A stretch of DNA of 64,000 bases from the NCBI GenBank assembly GCA_030770425.1, contig JASJFT010000055.1:171965-235964 (forward strand), given 5' to 3'. The translations under genes were made by a program, and so were the position numbers. Under the pieces are notes generated by a model. The model saw nothing but the letters and a program-made list of their open reading frames with translations, was not told the DNA's origin and made no database searches. The stretch comes from Darksidea phi. Lineage: Eukaryota > Ascomycota > Dothideomycetes > Pleosporales > Lentitheciaceae. The first letter of the stretch is position 1; each line of letters begins with the position of its first letter. This document shows, piece by piece, positions 34,447 to 45,830 of this stretch.

Positions 34447-35520
34447 TATTCAAGGTAAGAGAACCCGACGGGGGAGTCTTTTGTGCGGTATGTGAGGAGA
34501 CAACTTTGCGGACATTTTCTAGAAGCGATTTGGAAGTGTTTGACTGCGAGTCTGAGCGGCCAGTCAAGGGCGGGTAGGTGGGAGTCTTTTACAGGTCAGA
34601 CCCTGCAAGCCTTGGCTTATCGTGCGGGTGGAAGAAAGAAGCTACAGGCAGCAATGCAGGAATTGCAGGTCGGGGGGGACCAGATTAGCCACGGAGTGCT
34701 GGTCAAGTCGGAATGCAGTGCGTGGTGGGTGGCCGAATGGGGGTGAAGAAAGTAAAAAGGCAGAGGAGGCGGGCCTGCGGTGATCCCTAGAGCCTAGGAT
34801 GGTGCGGGAGGCGACCAAATATTCACCTGCGTTTCAGCGATGAGCTGGCGACCGTGGTGCGGGTCATATGCAGAAGGATTTTCCTTGCTATGACTGCAAT
34901 GCCGCTGCCATGCGTGGTCGCCAGCGATTAGCGGCCGGCTCTGCCAGCGTGCAGTGCAGACTCGAACAATCTCACCTTGCGTCGACCACGACGGAGGCGG
35001 CCAATGGCGACGGCGAGCAAAATTGCAGCGCGCAGGGCTGTGAGGTGCTGGCAGCGTGCGGTGACAGCTGGCGAGCGGCTGGTGAGCGCGCGGGGCAGAT
35101 CGCCGGGCATGAGCGGGGCCCACGCGGCGACGAGGCAGAAATTGGGCCGTGTTGGGCGATGCGGCTCTAGGGACGAGAATAGCTCGATTGCGAGGCTTTT
35201 GGTTTAAGACCTGGGCGTGCCCGAGGCGGTGAAAGTGCGCTGCTCGGGGTGGGGACATGTTGATATCACGTGCCGCGGGGAGGGCCACTTGGCGCTAGGC
35301 CGTAGGAGGGAAGGCTGTGTAGATTACATAATCCGCGGACACATTGAACATTTGGCGAGTACCCAGCTCCAGCAGCGGCAGCAGCAGCAGCAGAGGGAGC
35401 AGACACCAAGCCAACTTGCTTTCTTTTTCTCTTGTAATACACCCCGCGAGACTGCTGCCATCGTGTCCCCCGATTGAAGCTGTCCAGGCCGCCTGAAGCT
35501 GCGGCTTCGCCCTCACCACC
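34447..35520. other. GC-rich intergenic stretch upstream of COP1
   Basis: No gene seen. From about 34800 to 35300 the sequence is GC-rich with several overlapping spurious frames on both strands. A CAG/GCA microsatellite lies at 35370-35393. The COP1 promoter is at the right end. Confidence 0.4.
35370..35393. repeat. CAG microsatellite
   Basis: Interrupted CAG triplets (CAGCAGCGG then five CAGs) in the presumed COP1 upstream region. Confidence 0.8.
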
Positions 35521-38500
35521 ATGTCGTCTCCCTCCATGTTGACCAAGGTATGCGCTCCCTTCCACATGACCCCATGCGGTACGGCTCGCTGACCTCTGCA
35601 GTTCGAGTCCAAGTCCTCTCGGGCCAAGGGCATCGCCTTCCACCCCAAGAGGTACCACCGCGCAACGCACTCATGCCCGCCCGCTGCTGACCGTCCCCAG
35701 GCCATGGATTCTCGTCTCGCTGCATTCCTCGACCATCCAATTGTGGGATTACCGCATGGGCACTCTGATCGACCGCTTCGAAGAACACGATGGCCCGGTC
35801 CGCGGCATAGATTTCCACAAGACGCAACCATTGTGAGCGTTCAAGCTGAGCCCGAGGCGCGGGAGGAGCACATACTGAGACAGACAGATTCGTCTCTGGC
35901 GGCGACGACTACAAGATCAAGGTCTGGTCGTACCAAACTCGCCGGTGCCTGTTCACCCTCAATGGCCATCTGGACTATGTCCGCACCGTCTTCTTCCACC
36001 ACGAGCTGCCGTGGATATTGAGCAGCTCCGATGACCGTAAGCAGGGCGCCAACGTTGAGCGTCAAGGCAATGGCTAACCAATGGGTCTTCAGAGACGATT
36101 CGTATCTGGAACTGGCAGAACCGTAAGTTTCGTCTGCGGATTTGTCGATATGACTGCTAATCCGTGTAGGCTCATTAAGTAAGTCTTAATCTGAACAACG
36201 GCGAAATACACCTAACCCGGCCAAGTATGCACCATGACCGGCCACAACCATTACACCATGTGCGCCCAGTTCCATCCCAAGGACGACCTCATCGTTTCCG
36301 CCTCGCTCGACCAGTCCGTCCGTGTTTGGGATATTTCGGGGCTGAGGAAAAAGCACTCTGCGCCGACCGCCATGTCCTTCGAGGACCAGATGGCGCGCGC
36401 CAATCAGAACCAAGCTGATATGTTTGGGAATACGGATGCTGTGGTCAAGTTTGTGCTCGAGGGCCATGACCGCGGAGTCAACTGGGTCGCATTCCACCCC
36501 ACCCTTCCCCTGATCGTTTCCGCGGGAGACGACCGTCTAGTGAAGCTTTGGAGGATGTCTGAGACCAAGGCCTGGGAGGTGGATACATGCCGGGGACATT
36601 TCCAGAACGCATCAGCTTGTCTTTTCCACCCGCACCAGGACCTAATACTGTCCGTTGGCGAGGACAAAACCATCCGTGTGTGGGACCTGAACCGGCGCAC
36701 TTCTGTGCAATCTTTCAAGAGGGAGAATGACCGATTCTGGGTAATTGCTGCGCATCCCGAGATTAACCTATTCGCGGCTGGCCATGACAATGGAGTTATG
36801 GTCTTTAAACTGGAGCGCGAGCGTCCGGCGTCCGCAGTCTACCAGAATAATCTTTTCTACATAACCAAGGAAAAGCACGTCCGCTCCTACGACTTTCAGA
36901 AGAACATCGAATCGCCATCCATGCTCTCACTAAAGAAGCTCGGTAGTGCTTGGGTACCTCCACGAACCATGTCCTATAACCCTGCAGAACGATCTATCCT
37001 TGTTACGTCGCCTACGGACGGTGGTACTTACGAGCTCATTAGCCTCCCACGCGATGCTTCCGGGGCGGTTGAACCTACGGACACGAAGCGCGGCAATGGT
37101 AACTCGGCCGTTTTTGTGGCCCGCAATCGGTTCGCCGTATTTAGCCAGTCAAACCAGCAGATCGATATTAGAGACCTCAGCAATTCCACCACTAAAACGA
37201 TCAAACCACCACATGGCACTACGGACATCTACTTCGGCGGCACTGGCAACCTGCTCATCATCACTCCCGCTGCGGTCGCTCTATACGATATTCAAGCCAA
37301 GAAGAACATCACCGAGCTAGCCGTCAACGGAGTGAAGTATGTCGTATGGTCCTCCGACGGCCTTCACGTTGCTCTCTTGAGCAAGCACAATGTGACTATC
37401 GCCACAAAGAACCTGGAGCAAGTGAGCACCCTCCACGAGACCATCCGAATCAAGAGCGCAGCCTGGGACGACGCTGGTGTTCTCCTTTACTCCACACTAA
37501 ATCACATCAAATACAGCTTGATGAACGGCGACAACGGAATTGTCCGAACGCTGGAACACACGGTATACCTGGTCAAGGTCAAGGGTCGGAACGTATACTG
37601 CTTGGACCGGGCAGCGAAGCCCAAGGTTCTTCAGATTGATCCGACAGAATACCGATTCAAGCTCGCCCTGGTCAAACGCAACTACGATGAAATGCTCAAC
37701 ATCATCAAGAACTCCAGTCTTGTCGGACAGAGCATCATCTCGTATCTCCAGAAGAAGGGCTACCCCGAGATTGCGCTCCAGTTTGTGCAAGATCCCCAAA
37801 CTCGCTTCGAGCTCGCCATCGAATGTGGCAACCTGGATGTCGCGGTGGAGATGGCGAAGCAGCTTGACCGGCCGAAACTCTGGCAACGTTTGAGTGCGGA
37901 GGCTCTTGCACACGGAAATCACCAAGTAGTCGAGATGACCTACCAAAAACTCCGAAACTTCGACAAGCTCTCCTTCCTCTACCTGTCAACCGGAGACCAA
38001 GAGAAGCTGAAACGCATGGCTAAGATTGCCGAGCACCGTGGAGACATGACTGCCCGCTTCCAAAACGCTCTCTATCTAGGCGACGTTCAGAACCGCATCG
38101 AGATGTTCCAAGATATCGATCTATACCCACTCGCATATGCCACTGCGAAAGCACACGGGCTTGACGAGCAGGCTCAGTCGATATTAGAAGCAAGTGGGCT
38201 CACAGAAGAACAGATCAATGTTCCGTCAGTGGGTGCTCCCCTGACGCCGCCTAAGCCGATCGTCCCTACACACAAAGCGAACTGGCCGACACATGCTGCC
38301 TCCTCAACAGTCTTCGAGAAGGCCCTCATGGGTGAAGTTGAGGATGTTGATGCGGAAGAGCCCGCAGCGAATGGTTACGGAGACGAAGATCTCTTAGGAG
38401 AGGCTGAAGCTCCTGGTGCCGCAGCTGGAGAGCTTGGCGGTGAGGAAGATGACGATGTTGGTGGGTGGGATATGGGCGATGACGGCGAAGTGGAAGCCGA

Positions 38501-39540
38501 GGACGACTTTGTTGAAGTTGAAGGCGCAGAAGCAGGCGCAGGTAGCAGTGAGGCGGACCTCTGGGCTCGTAACTCTCCCTTAGCCGCGGATCACGTTGCT
38601 GCAGGCTCCTTTGAAACTGCCATGCAACTTCTGAACCGGCAAATCGGCGCCGTCAACTTCGCTCCGCTTGAAGCTCGCTTTGAAGAGATCTACCAAGCTA
38701 CGCGGACATTCCTCCCCGCTACTCCAAACATGCCTTCGCTGGTTAATTACGTACGGAGAACGGTCGACGAAGTAGATTCACGGAAGATCCTTCCCATCAT
38801 CCCACGAGATCTGGAATCTATTAAGGCGAACGAATTGGAGAGTGGCAAATTTGCAATGATGAAAAACCAGCTGCAGGATGGGGTGACAGTCTTCAAGAAG
38901 CTACTCCAGTTGTTGATTGTCAATGTTGTTTCCTCGCAGGCAGAGCTTTCTGAGGTACGTTGAATGCATAGCTGCGTAGAGACTATTGCTAACAAACTCC
39001 TAGGCTAAGAAAGCAATCCACACTGCCGCGCAATACGTCCTCGCCATGTCTATCGAGCTCGCTCGAAGGTCCCTCGTGCAAGGCGCTACGGATATCTCCA
39101 GCCTCCCAGCGGACACCAAGAAGCGCGCCCTTGAACTCTCTGCATATTTTACCGTTCCTGAGCTGGAGGGCCCACATAAGTCTCTCCCTCTTAACGCTGC
39201 TATGAACTTTGCAAACAAGAACAAGCAGCTGAACACTGCGCTAAATTTCGCCAACGCTTTGCTAGACCGGACTGCCAATGCGAAGCTAAAGGAGCAAGCG
39301 AGGAGGATCAAAACCATAGCGGAACGGAACCCGGCCGACGCTATCGAGATCGACTTTGATCAATTCGCCGACTTTGAAATTTGCGCAGCGTCGTACACAC
39401 CGATATACCAGGGCAGCCCATCAGCTGCTTGCCCATACGACGGATCAAAGTATCATGCAAAATACAAGGGTACTGTATGCAAAATCTGTGAAGTGTGTCA
39501 GATTGGCGCCCCTGCAAGCGGATTGAGGCTTGTTGGTTGA
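35521..39540 (+). CDS. COP1: Coatomer alpha subunit (alpha-COP)
   Basis: Eight exons: 35521-35547, 35602-35651, 35701-35832, 35888-36036, 36093-36122, 36170-36178, 36226-38954, 39004-39540; 1220 residues, the normal length. Exon 6 is only 9 nt. The joins give [60 protein letters not shown] and [20 protein letters not shown], matching alpha-COP across fungi. An N-terminal WD40 propeller ([29 protein letters not shown]) is followed by a second beta-propeller, an alpha-solenoid ([19 protein letters not shown]), an acidic linker (residues about 820-890) and the C-terminal domain ending [20 protein letters not shown] that binds epsilon-COP. It is part of the COPI coat for Golgi-to-ER retrieval. 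All introns are at the 5' end except one. Confidence 0.96.
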
Positions 39541-40199
39541 GTTGCAGGGTTGCATTGACTGCGAGAAAGCTTTTGGGGGATTGGGTGTAACATCACTAGA
39601 CCTGTTGCAGTGGATGCTCTTCTATCCGGCGAGCATTGGTGATATCGGAGAAACCAAAGGTGCGGATAGATAGTGACGCGATGATGAACCAGTGTCGGCG
39701 CGAAGAGAGCAAGTGTTTATTACTGCTAGCAAAATGCGATATGAGATAACGTTTACGTGTTTCAATATTCAAGCTCGAGTGCTGTTACCATACCAGTCGT
39801 TCTAACGCTGGTTGTAATCATTGTGGGTGTTCGAGGTATGGCTCGTTACCGAGTGCACGTTTGAGTACGGTGTAACGGAAAGTAAAAGGCGTCTATCCGT
39901 ACAACCAACCACATTCTATGCCTACACTTTTGTTTGACTCACCACATGTTTTGCGGCCACGCTATGTGCAACAGAAGGTATTTGCAGTCGCGACCGAACA
40001 AACACTATTGCCTATTTCTGCCTGTCCCTCGAAGGTGAATCTCCACCCTCTACTGCTGCCTGTCCTTTACCCTCCTCCCCTACTCATTTTTTCTGACCCT
40101 CTCACATATCAATCTGACTTTACTTGTAATTAGTATTGTGTTGTTAAAGTGGGCTGTCCTCAATCCAAATCCCGCAGTCATACAAACCAGGAAAGCACG
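39541..40199. other. Intergenic stretch, nothing recognised
   Basis: Holds the COP1 3' end and the upstream part of the next gene, with CT-rich runs near 40030-40100. The in-frame sequence just before 40200 is open (..GCPQSKSRSHTNQEST) but has no ATG, so an extra 5' exon of the next gene is possible. Confidence 0.4.
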
Positions 40200-41342
40200 A
40201 TGCACCACCATCGACGACAACATCGAGCTGAGCCTGGTCCTCTCCCTCCTCCAAGGGTCCATTATCATCCTAAAGCTCCTGTTCTACCCCCGCCACGGGT
40301 ACAGGTCAGAATCGATGGTTGGTGGCCTCATCATGCGATTCAAGCGCCTGGACTTCTGGTTTACAACTTCCCAGTACCAGTGCCACTACATCATCCGCAT
40401 CCCCCGTCACGACCGCCACCGCAGCACCATCGAGAACCAAAGCCGCCAGAGCAACAGCACAAACTGAGGCCTCCGGAACTAGGACAGAAAGTCGCGGTGC
40501 CTCATAAAGTGCACGCCCCGCATCGAGACCACGTCCGTATCGATATTCCGAAGAGGAGAGTACGTTTCGAGCTCCCGCTTGAAAGCGCGCATATAGAGCA
40601 GAGTTTGAAGAAAATGGTAAGTAGACCGGACCTCAGACGTCCCTCTACACCAGCTCGGTCGGCCCTCAAGCGAGATCTAAGTCGCCCGGATCTGCGCCAA
40701 CATCATGTGCCCGTACACGTACGGCGAAATCCATCGCACCACAACCTTCGAAGACAACCATCTCAGCCTAATCTCCACCGCCAACCTTCTCGTCGAAACA
40801 TTCATCACCACAACCCCCATCCACGTCCGTTGTCGCAGCCTCAACCTCCACGGCCGCCAACCGTGCTGGCAAAGGCCACCCACCCGACGATCCATATTCT
40901 GACTTACGCTCTGCAATCCGCCCCTCACACCGCCGACGCTCAAGCCATCATTGCAGATAATTTGCCGCCGAGAACGCCGCACCTCTACACCATTCCGGCG
41001 TATACTTTCACCCCGCCCCCCAGCGATCTTTGCGCTCTTTATTCCGGCGTCAGTCTCATTATCCAAGAACACGTCATGCGCGACCGTCGAGCCCAAAAGG
41101 CTGTATGCAACACCGTCCACGATTTACTCGAGTTTGGAAAGAGAGAAAAGCAAAGGGAGAGGGAGGGCAAGAGCTGGAAGAAGGAGGTGGCGGTCAGTGT
41201 GTGTTGTGAGTTGGGGACACATCGGAGTGTTAGTGTTGCAGAGAAGATTAGAGATGGTGTTGAGGAGGTAGTGGGGAGGATGGGCGTCAGAGTGAGAGTC
41301 GTGCATGTGCATCGGAGGAGGGGGGTTGGGGATATGTGGTGA
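40200..41342 (+). CDS. Basic, repeat-rich protein with a RapZ C-terminal-like domain
   Basis: An open frame from ATG 40200 gives 380 residues; the upstream open part could add an exon. The first 220 residues are very rich in His, Pro and Arg, with a degenerate repeat of about 9 residues (RNPSHHNLR, RQPSQPNLH, RQPSRRNIH). The last 140 residues resemble the RapZ C-terminal domain of bacteria: ILTYALQSAP..DAQAIIADNLP at the start, then LIIQEHVMRDRRAQKAVCNTVHDL, then VAVSVCCELGTHRSVSVAEKI and VVHVHRRRG, matching the G-x-HRSV-x-AE and HR signatures. In bacteria this domain binds a small RNA and recruits RNase E. The ATP-binding N-terminal half of RapZ is absent. Function in fungi is not known. Confidence 0.7.
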   Translation: MHHHRRQHRAEPGPLPPPRVHYHPKAPVLPPPRVQVRIDGWWPHHAIQAPGLLVYNFPVPVPLHHPHPPSRPPPQHHREPKPPEQQHKLRPPELGQKVAVPHKVHAPHRDHVRIDIPKRRVRFELPLESAHIEQSLKKMVSRPDLRRPSTPARSALKRDLSRPDLRQHHVPVHVRRNPSHHNLRRQPSQPNLHRQPSRRNIHHHNPHPRPLSQPQPPRPPTVLAKATHPTIHILTYALQSAPHTADAQAIIADNLPPRTPHLYTIPAYTFTPPPSDLCALYSGVSLIIQEHVMRDRRAQKAVCNTVHDLLEFGKREKQREREGKSWKKEVAVSVCCELGTHRSVSVAEKIRDGVEEVVGRMGVRVRVVHVHRRRGVGDMW

Positions 41343-42172
41343 TTGGGCTTACGGAGGGTTGGGTAAGCATCTTGGTAAAGTCTGTATGAGAGGCTTGGAG
41401 GAGTGAGTTCGGCATGGCTTTGTAGGATATAATGTAGTGGCTGTTAATAGACTGATACCCACCTAGCGTGAAATTAATGTGTCCATATTGGTATACGCAA
41501 TAAGCATGCATAGCATGGCTAGTTCTCTGCGAATAGTCGCTGGCCATACCGCACCACCTGTCCGCCGCTCGTCCTACCCATACATATCTCCACCATATGC
41601 ATAAGCCTCCCCGCTCCAATCGCTTGGATTGATTTCGGTTCGTTTGCACGGCCGATACGTGATGGAAACGGCAATGAGAAGTCTTTGGAAAGAAGTATAT
41701 AACATGAGATATATGTTCAGCGTAGAGTAATGAAAAGCATAACATTGGGAACTCTTTGTTATGCCTCGTGCGCAACATGGCATCCGGTAGCATCCAATTA
41801 GTGCCTGCTATCAGACAACATTTTGAATTTCTTGCAAAGTTTCCACCTCGTGTTTGGGCGTGTCTACTTGCATTCTCGTGCTGCGAAGCCCGCCAAGAAA
41901 TACATATACTGTGTGCTAAAAGGCCTGCGCTAACCACGGAGTGTTGGATAGGTACCGTCGCTGTTAATCCCGCGATAAAGTTTTAATGTCGGGTTGTTGC
42001 GATATTTGTAAACCATCTTTCTTTCACAATACTACTCATCTTGTCCCACCACCGCAACAACGCAGGAGAACTTTAGATGCAAAAAAAGAATTAACTTGCT
42101 AAAAAATCAAAGGGACGGACGGAGTCTAAGAGAATCTGCCTGCTAGATATAAGAGCAAAAATGGAAAAAAAT
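41343..42172. other. Intergenic stretch, nothing recognised
   Basis: A reverse-strand frame of 216 codons crosses 41937-41287 but overlaps the RapZ-like CDS and has no family features. The right part becomes A-rich just 3' of the tRNA gene, including TTTTTT on the tRNA's strand, which can end Pol III transcription. Confidence 0.4.
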
Positions 42173-42273
42173 TGGACTTGCTGGGAATCGAACCCAGGAC
42201 CTTTCCCATGTCCTACTGTGCGAGTGACGCAGTACGTTGCTAAGGGAAAATTATACCACTAAACCACAAGCCC
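42173..42273 (-). tRNA. tRNA-Ala (anticodon AGC), intron-containing
   Basis: On the reverse strand, acceptor arm GGGCTTG pairs with CAAGTCC (42174-42180). The D arm is GTTTAGTGGTATAAT, the anticodon stem TTCCC pairs with GGGAA, and the T arm is CTGGG-TTCGATT-CCCAG. The loop TTAGCA places anticodon AGC at 42241-42239. After position 37 there is an insertion of about 29 nt (starting ACGTACTGCGTCACTCGC) before TGGGAA, the canonical tRNA intron position. One weak D-stem pair (T13:T22) is seen; otherwise the fold is complete. Confidence 0.88.
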
Positions 42274-42342
42274 TTGATGGTTTTTATAGTTTTGATAAGT
42301 CATTAAATATATATCAAATAAAAGGTGAACTTGAGAATTCTT

Positions 42343-42802
42343 TTAGGCGAGGTTTGTGCGTAACCTACAGGGATAACTACATGTTAATCCTTGCCTAGAC
42401 CGAGGTTGGCAAATCTCTAATTTTAAAATTACAGACCCCGCGACGAACTACCCAAGAACTAAAACCCAAAACTCGACGCGCTACCTAAAAAATCGTAATC
42501 GGCGCACTTAGCTCTATCGTAATATCGACAAGGATGCAAATTAGATCTGCACCATACATCTGCTCAGTTGCATCCTTTCCGGTGACATGGATGGTCGGGA
42601 GTGCACGGGTTCGTGTTCGTGTCGATCTGGTAGCGCAGGCGCCTACCAAAGCTGATGCTATGCCCCTTGGGTCGGTCTCTCTCTTATATTATAGTTACTA
42701 TCATTCTCCCCAATAACAAAGCCCGTCTCCGTCTCCACGCTCATCTACTAACAATACCACCGGCTCCCCACTTCTACACTCTCTTTGTTCAGGGCTAGGC
42801 AC
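42343..42802 (+). repeat. Dispersed repeat B, copy 1 (less mutated)
   Basis: About 460 bp starting TTAGGCGAGGTTTGTGCGTA and ending near AGGGCTAGGCAC. It is colinear with 49995-50448. This copy keeps CA/TG dinucleotides where copy 2 has TA, so it is closer to the ancestral sequence. No coding signal and no terminal inverted repeats were found; a solitary LTR or a non-autonomous element is possible. Confidence 0.8.
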
Positions 42803-43180
42803 TATAAAAGTTGGCGAGGCGGGCCACTCGCTTATAAAACACACTACTGTTAGATATTAATCATAAGCTTGCCTACGTAGCCATAACAGCGCGCGTAGCT
42901 GTCTTAAATTACCTTCCTAGCTACGCCCAGAAAGAGGATAAGGAACGCGTAACGAAGTTTCTCTAATATTGAGTCTCTGTCTGCCACTTATGTGGTACTT
43001 AGAGCACTAAGCGATCCCTTAGTGCGAGGATGCTAAGGCCCAAGAGCCTCCTTCCGCAGCTGGAAGCATTGTTGTATTAGTGAGATGGCCTCTATGTACT
43101 TCTACTGGTGGCTTAGAATTAACTGCTTAGACAAAGTAAGAGCGAATCTTAATTGCTTTGCTATAACTAGGTAATTAGGT
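42803..43180. other. Decayed repeat-like DNA next to the HET gene
   Basis: TA-rich sequence full of stop codons in every frame; probably old transposon remnants, but no family recognised. Confidence 0.35.
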
Positions 43181-45125
43181 TTATACAAGAGTAACGCTAC
43201 ACCATTCAAAATCTTGGAGCCATTGGGGCTCGATATCGGCCCAGCCTTGGTAGATGCTTGCTATACCAATCCTTTCAAATACGTTGTGATATCCTGATAC
43301 CGGCGTAATCAGCAATATGTTCCACTCTTGCTCCTTCCCGTTCGGGTCACCACTAGTTGCAAGTAAGAGTGCATATACAGTCTCTGCATCCGGTACTCGG
43401 TCCAGATTCGCGTCACCAAGGAAATCTCCACGTATATCGAGAAGTTCCGAACTCCAGTCGCCCATTGTGTCTCTCACCGAAATGAATCGATCGAAACGCT
43501 CTGCGCAAATTCGGACCTGGACTTTACACAGCTCCCCCGATAGTTTCAATGAAGCTCTCGCAACACGGCCAAAGGGGTCCTGACCAGCAAGTTCGACGTT
43601 GAAATCTTCTAGAACAAAACGAGCTGGCGGGAAGTGGTCATAAATTAACATAGCCCATGACACTTGTGTATCATATGAGATCCAAGACCACGAGGGACTA
43701 ACGTTGAACTGACAGCGAGGTGTGCGCCGTACCACACCCCAGTACAGACCAAATTGAAGTTCTTCCTTCCATAAGCCTGCTAGAAAATTCATGCTAGTAC
43801 CGTCCGCGATGAGTCTGGCCAGACCCGAAATGGCCGGCAAACGATCAGATAATCGAGTCAGTCTCCGCGCTGAGTAAAGCTGGTGAACCACGTCGAAGTA
43901 CCACATCCAGATCCGATTAAACAGCGTGGCTTTATCTGGCCGGAATGTTAGCCGCCATGCAATGCTAGGCGCTGTCAAAAGGCGGCGGTCAGAGTAGTTG
44001 TCGTGAATACCCTCTTCGTTGTGAAAATGGTATCGACACTCCCAGAAGATCTGTTCCCTTGTATAATGTAGGATACGAGGAGATAAAATCCTCTCTTGGC
44101 AAGCCCAACCTCGTCTTGTAAGTGCACCTCCTGTTATCGGCATTGGCTCATCTTGCGAGTGGCCTTTATCATAGAATAGAAGTTCCGTTGAGTCACCATC
44201 CAGTGTCGAATTTCTTACTGTCATGTGGTTTTGCATGTAAGATAACTGACTGATGCTTTCTCGGTTGAAACAGCCGTCATGGACGCTAGTACTTGATGTT
44301 GCAGCGATAGTAACGACAGCTTGACTGTAGATGACGCCCATTTTCTGAGACTCCTCTTCCCAGTCTGGCCCCAAGTCTTGTATAATGCAAAGAGCGTCGA
44401 TCCAGAGGAAACGATACCCCAGCTTCCGAGTTATCTCAATTGCGTCCTGGAAGGTTTTTGGAAGTTCGGCGTAAAATATGCGTTCTAATCGTGACTGCAG
44501 AGAATCCTTGGCGGTTACGAAAAATTGTTCGACGCCCCAGGAGTAGCTCAAGGCTACGTATTGACATGATCTCTCCAGCTCGACAAGTCGAACATCTTGT
44601 GAGGGGGCTGGAAATGCACAGACATCAATCATCCGGGCTGGCCGGTAACCGCTCTCATATTGGGCTCTCATAGAAGGGATGGAGCTGGAACAGTCATGAT
44701 CAAGCTGGCAGCTTAATATCCATCGTTTGGCCGTTAGGAGAGACGTGTCAGAAGAAGTCGATGTGAGCCACCTTCTCACCGGGACTCCATTACTCTCAGC
44801 TGTATCACCTAGGGACTGTAAGTCAATAAAGATGAGCAACAAAGAGTGGGTTACCTTTTTTAGTGACAACGTAGACACCAAATACTCTTAACGGTCGATG
44901 ATGTCGGGCATCGACGATTTCTAGTCCAGCCGCACCGTATAGAATTACTATTCTGCACCTAATGGGCCATCCCAAGTTGTATGGCTCACGTCCGGCCTGG
45001 TTGACAATAGAGGACTTTATTGAGGCGCAAAGCCAGCAATTCTGTGCACTCATTTCGAGATCAGCGAACGAAGGGGCATGCTCGCTCTCGCGTATGCTGA
45101 GCCTGATGCAATAGTTACAAGCCAT
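43181..45125 (-). CDS. HET-domain protein (heterokaryon incompatibility type)
   Basis: Exons 45125-44855 and 44808-43181 give 632 residues. The intron is GTAACC..CCTAG (46 nt) and joins VVTKKG to DTAESNG. The N-terminus has two CxxC pairs (CNYC, CWLC). The HET domain begins with YVALSYSWG (residues 174-182) and continues LPKTFQDAIEITRKLGYRFL, WIDALCIIQD, DWEEESQKMGVIYSQAVVTI and AATSSTSVHDGCF, then RGWACQERILSPRILHYT. This is a complete, uninterrupted HET protein of the common long type. HET proteins mediate vegetative incompatibility by triggering cell death after fusion of unlike strains. An upstream in-frame ATG at 45206 is possible, but the start MACNYC fits the family better. Confidence 0.9.
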
Positions 45126-45300
45126 TTCTGGAGGATTATATCCTGATAATTGTAATAGATGCCAGGCATATATGGAAAGTCTTGCCGTGAAGGAGCTGGA
45201 AGACAATTATTGCCTGTGAGGACCGGTTTTAGGAGGGGTGGTACGAGAGGCAGCAGCAACCAGGCTGAGGTTCAGTGTGGTTGTATAAGCATGATTACTA

Positions 45301-45729
45301 ACGTGTTTTATCAGTCCCCGGCCCGAACCACTCCTCGGCCCACCCCAAAACCCCACCAAAAATGGGAAAAATCGCACCTTCATATCTCAACAAGGGCTTA
45401 ATAAAATGATCTGAAACTCTATACTTAGGCTTTTATATCTATTTTATGACTACTATTATTAGGCTCTAGAAGTATTTTGTTAAGTAGTTCTAGAGATACA
45501 GCAATTTAGCTTGAAATTAGGGGCCAAAACACGATCTCTTGATAATAGCTAAGCCTACTACTCTAAGACTTTAATAAGAGGGTTTAAATAGGTATTAAAG
45601 CCTTAGTATAGAGTTTTAACCATTATTATTAAGCCGTTGTTAAGATATGAACGTGTGGTTTTTCCCATTTTTGGTGGGTTTTTGGGGTGGGCCGAGGAGT
45701 GATTCGGGCCGGGGACTGATAAAACACGT
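45301..45729. mobile_element. Palindromic (foldback) TA-flanked MITE-like element
   Basis: The ends are ACGTGTTTTATCAGTCCCCG and its reverse complement, flanked by TA on both sides (45299-45300 and 45730-45731), the target duplication of Tc1/mariner and pogo-type elements. The first about 70 bp of each end match almost perfectly. Similarity continues for the full arm (TTCATATCTCAACAAGGGC against TTCATATCTTAACAACGGC, then AACTCTATACTTAGGC against AACTCTATACTAAGGC), so the whole 429 bp is one imperfect palindrome. There is no coding capacity. Arm differences are largely C/T and G/A, consistent with RIP. It lies about 175 bp upstream of the HET gene's start codon. Confidence 0.85.
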
Positions 45730-45749
45730 TATCACAGCTTAAGCTGACA

Positions 45750-45830
45750 ACGCTATGGCCGGAGCGGGTCGGCCGCCCTTCCTGTTAGCGTCGCCAAAAG
45801 TGTTCGTCTACTCAAGACATAAGTATATTA
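45750..45830. repeat. Fragment of dispersed repeat C
   Basis: The sequence ATGGCCGGAGCGGGTCGGCC followed by TTAGCGTCGCCAAAAGTGTTCG resembles 55047-55105 (ATGGCCTGTGCGGGTCGGCC .. AACGTCACCAAAGGCGTTCG) and, more weakly, 23554-23605. Confidence 0.55.

Noticed and set aside
34868..35831. Many overlapping 60-178-codon frames on both strands
   Set aside because: Product of the GC-rich upstream region of COP1, where stops are rare by chance; those near the right end overlap COP1 exons.
41287..41937. 216-codon minus-strand frame
   Set aside because: Overlaps the RapZ-like coding region and resembles nothing.
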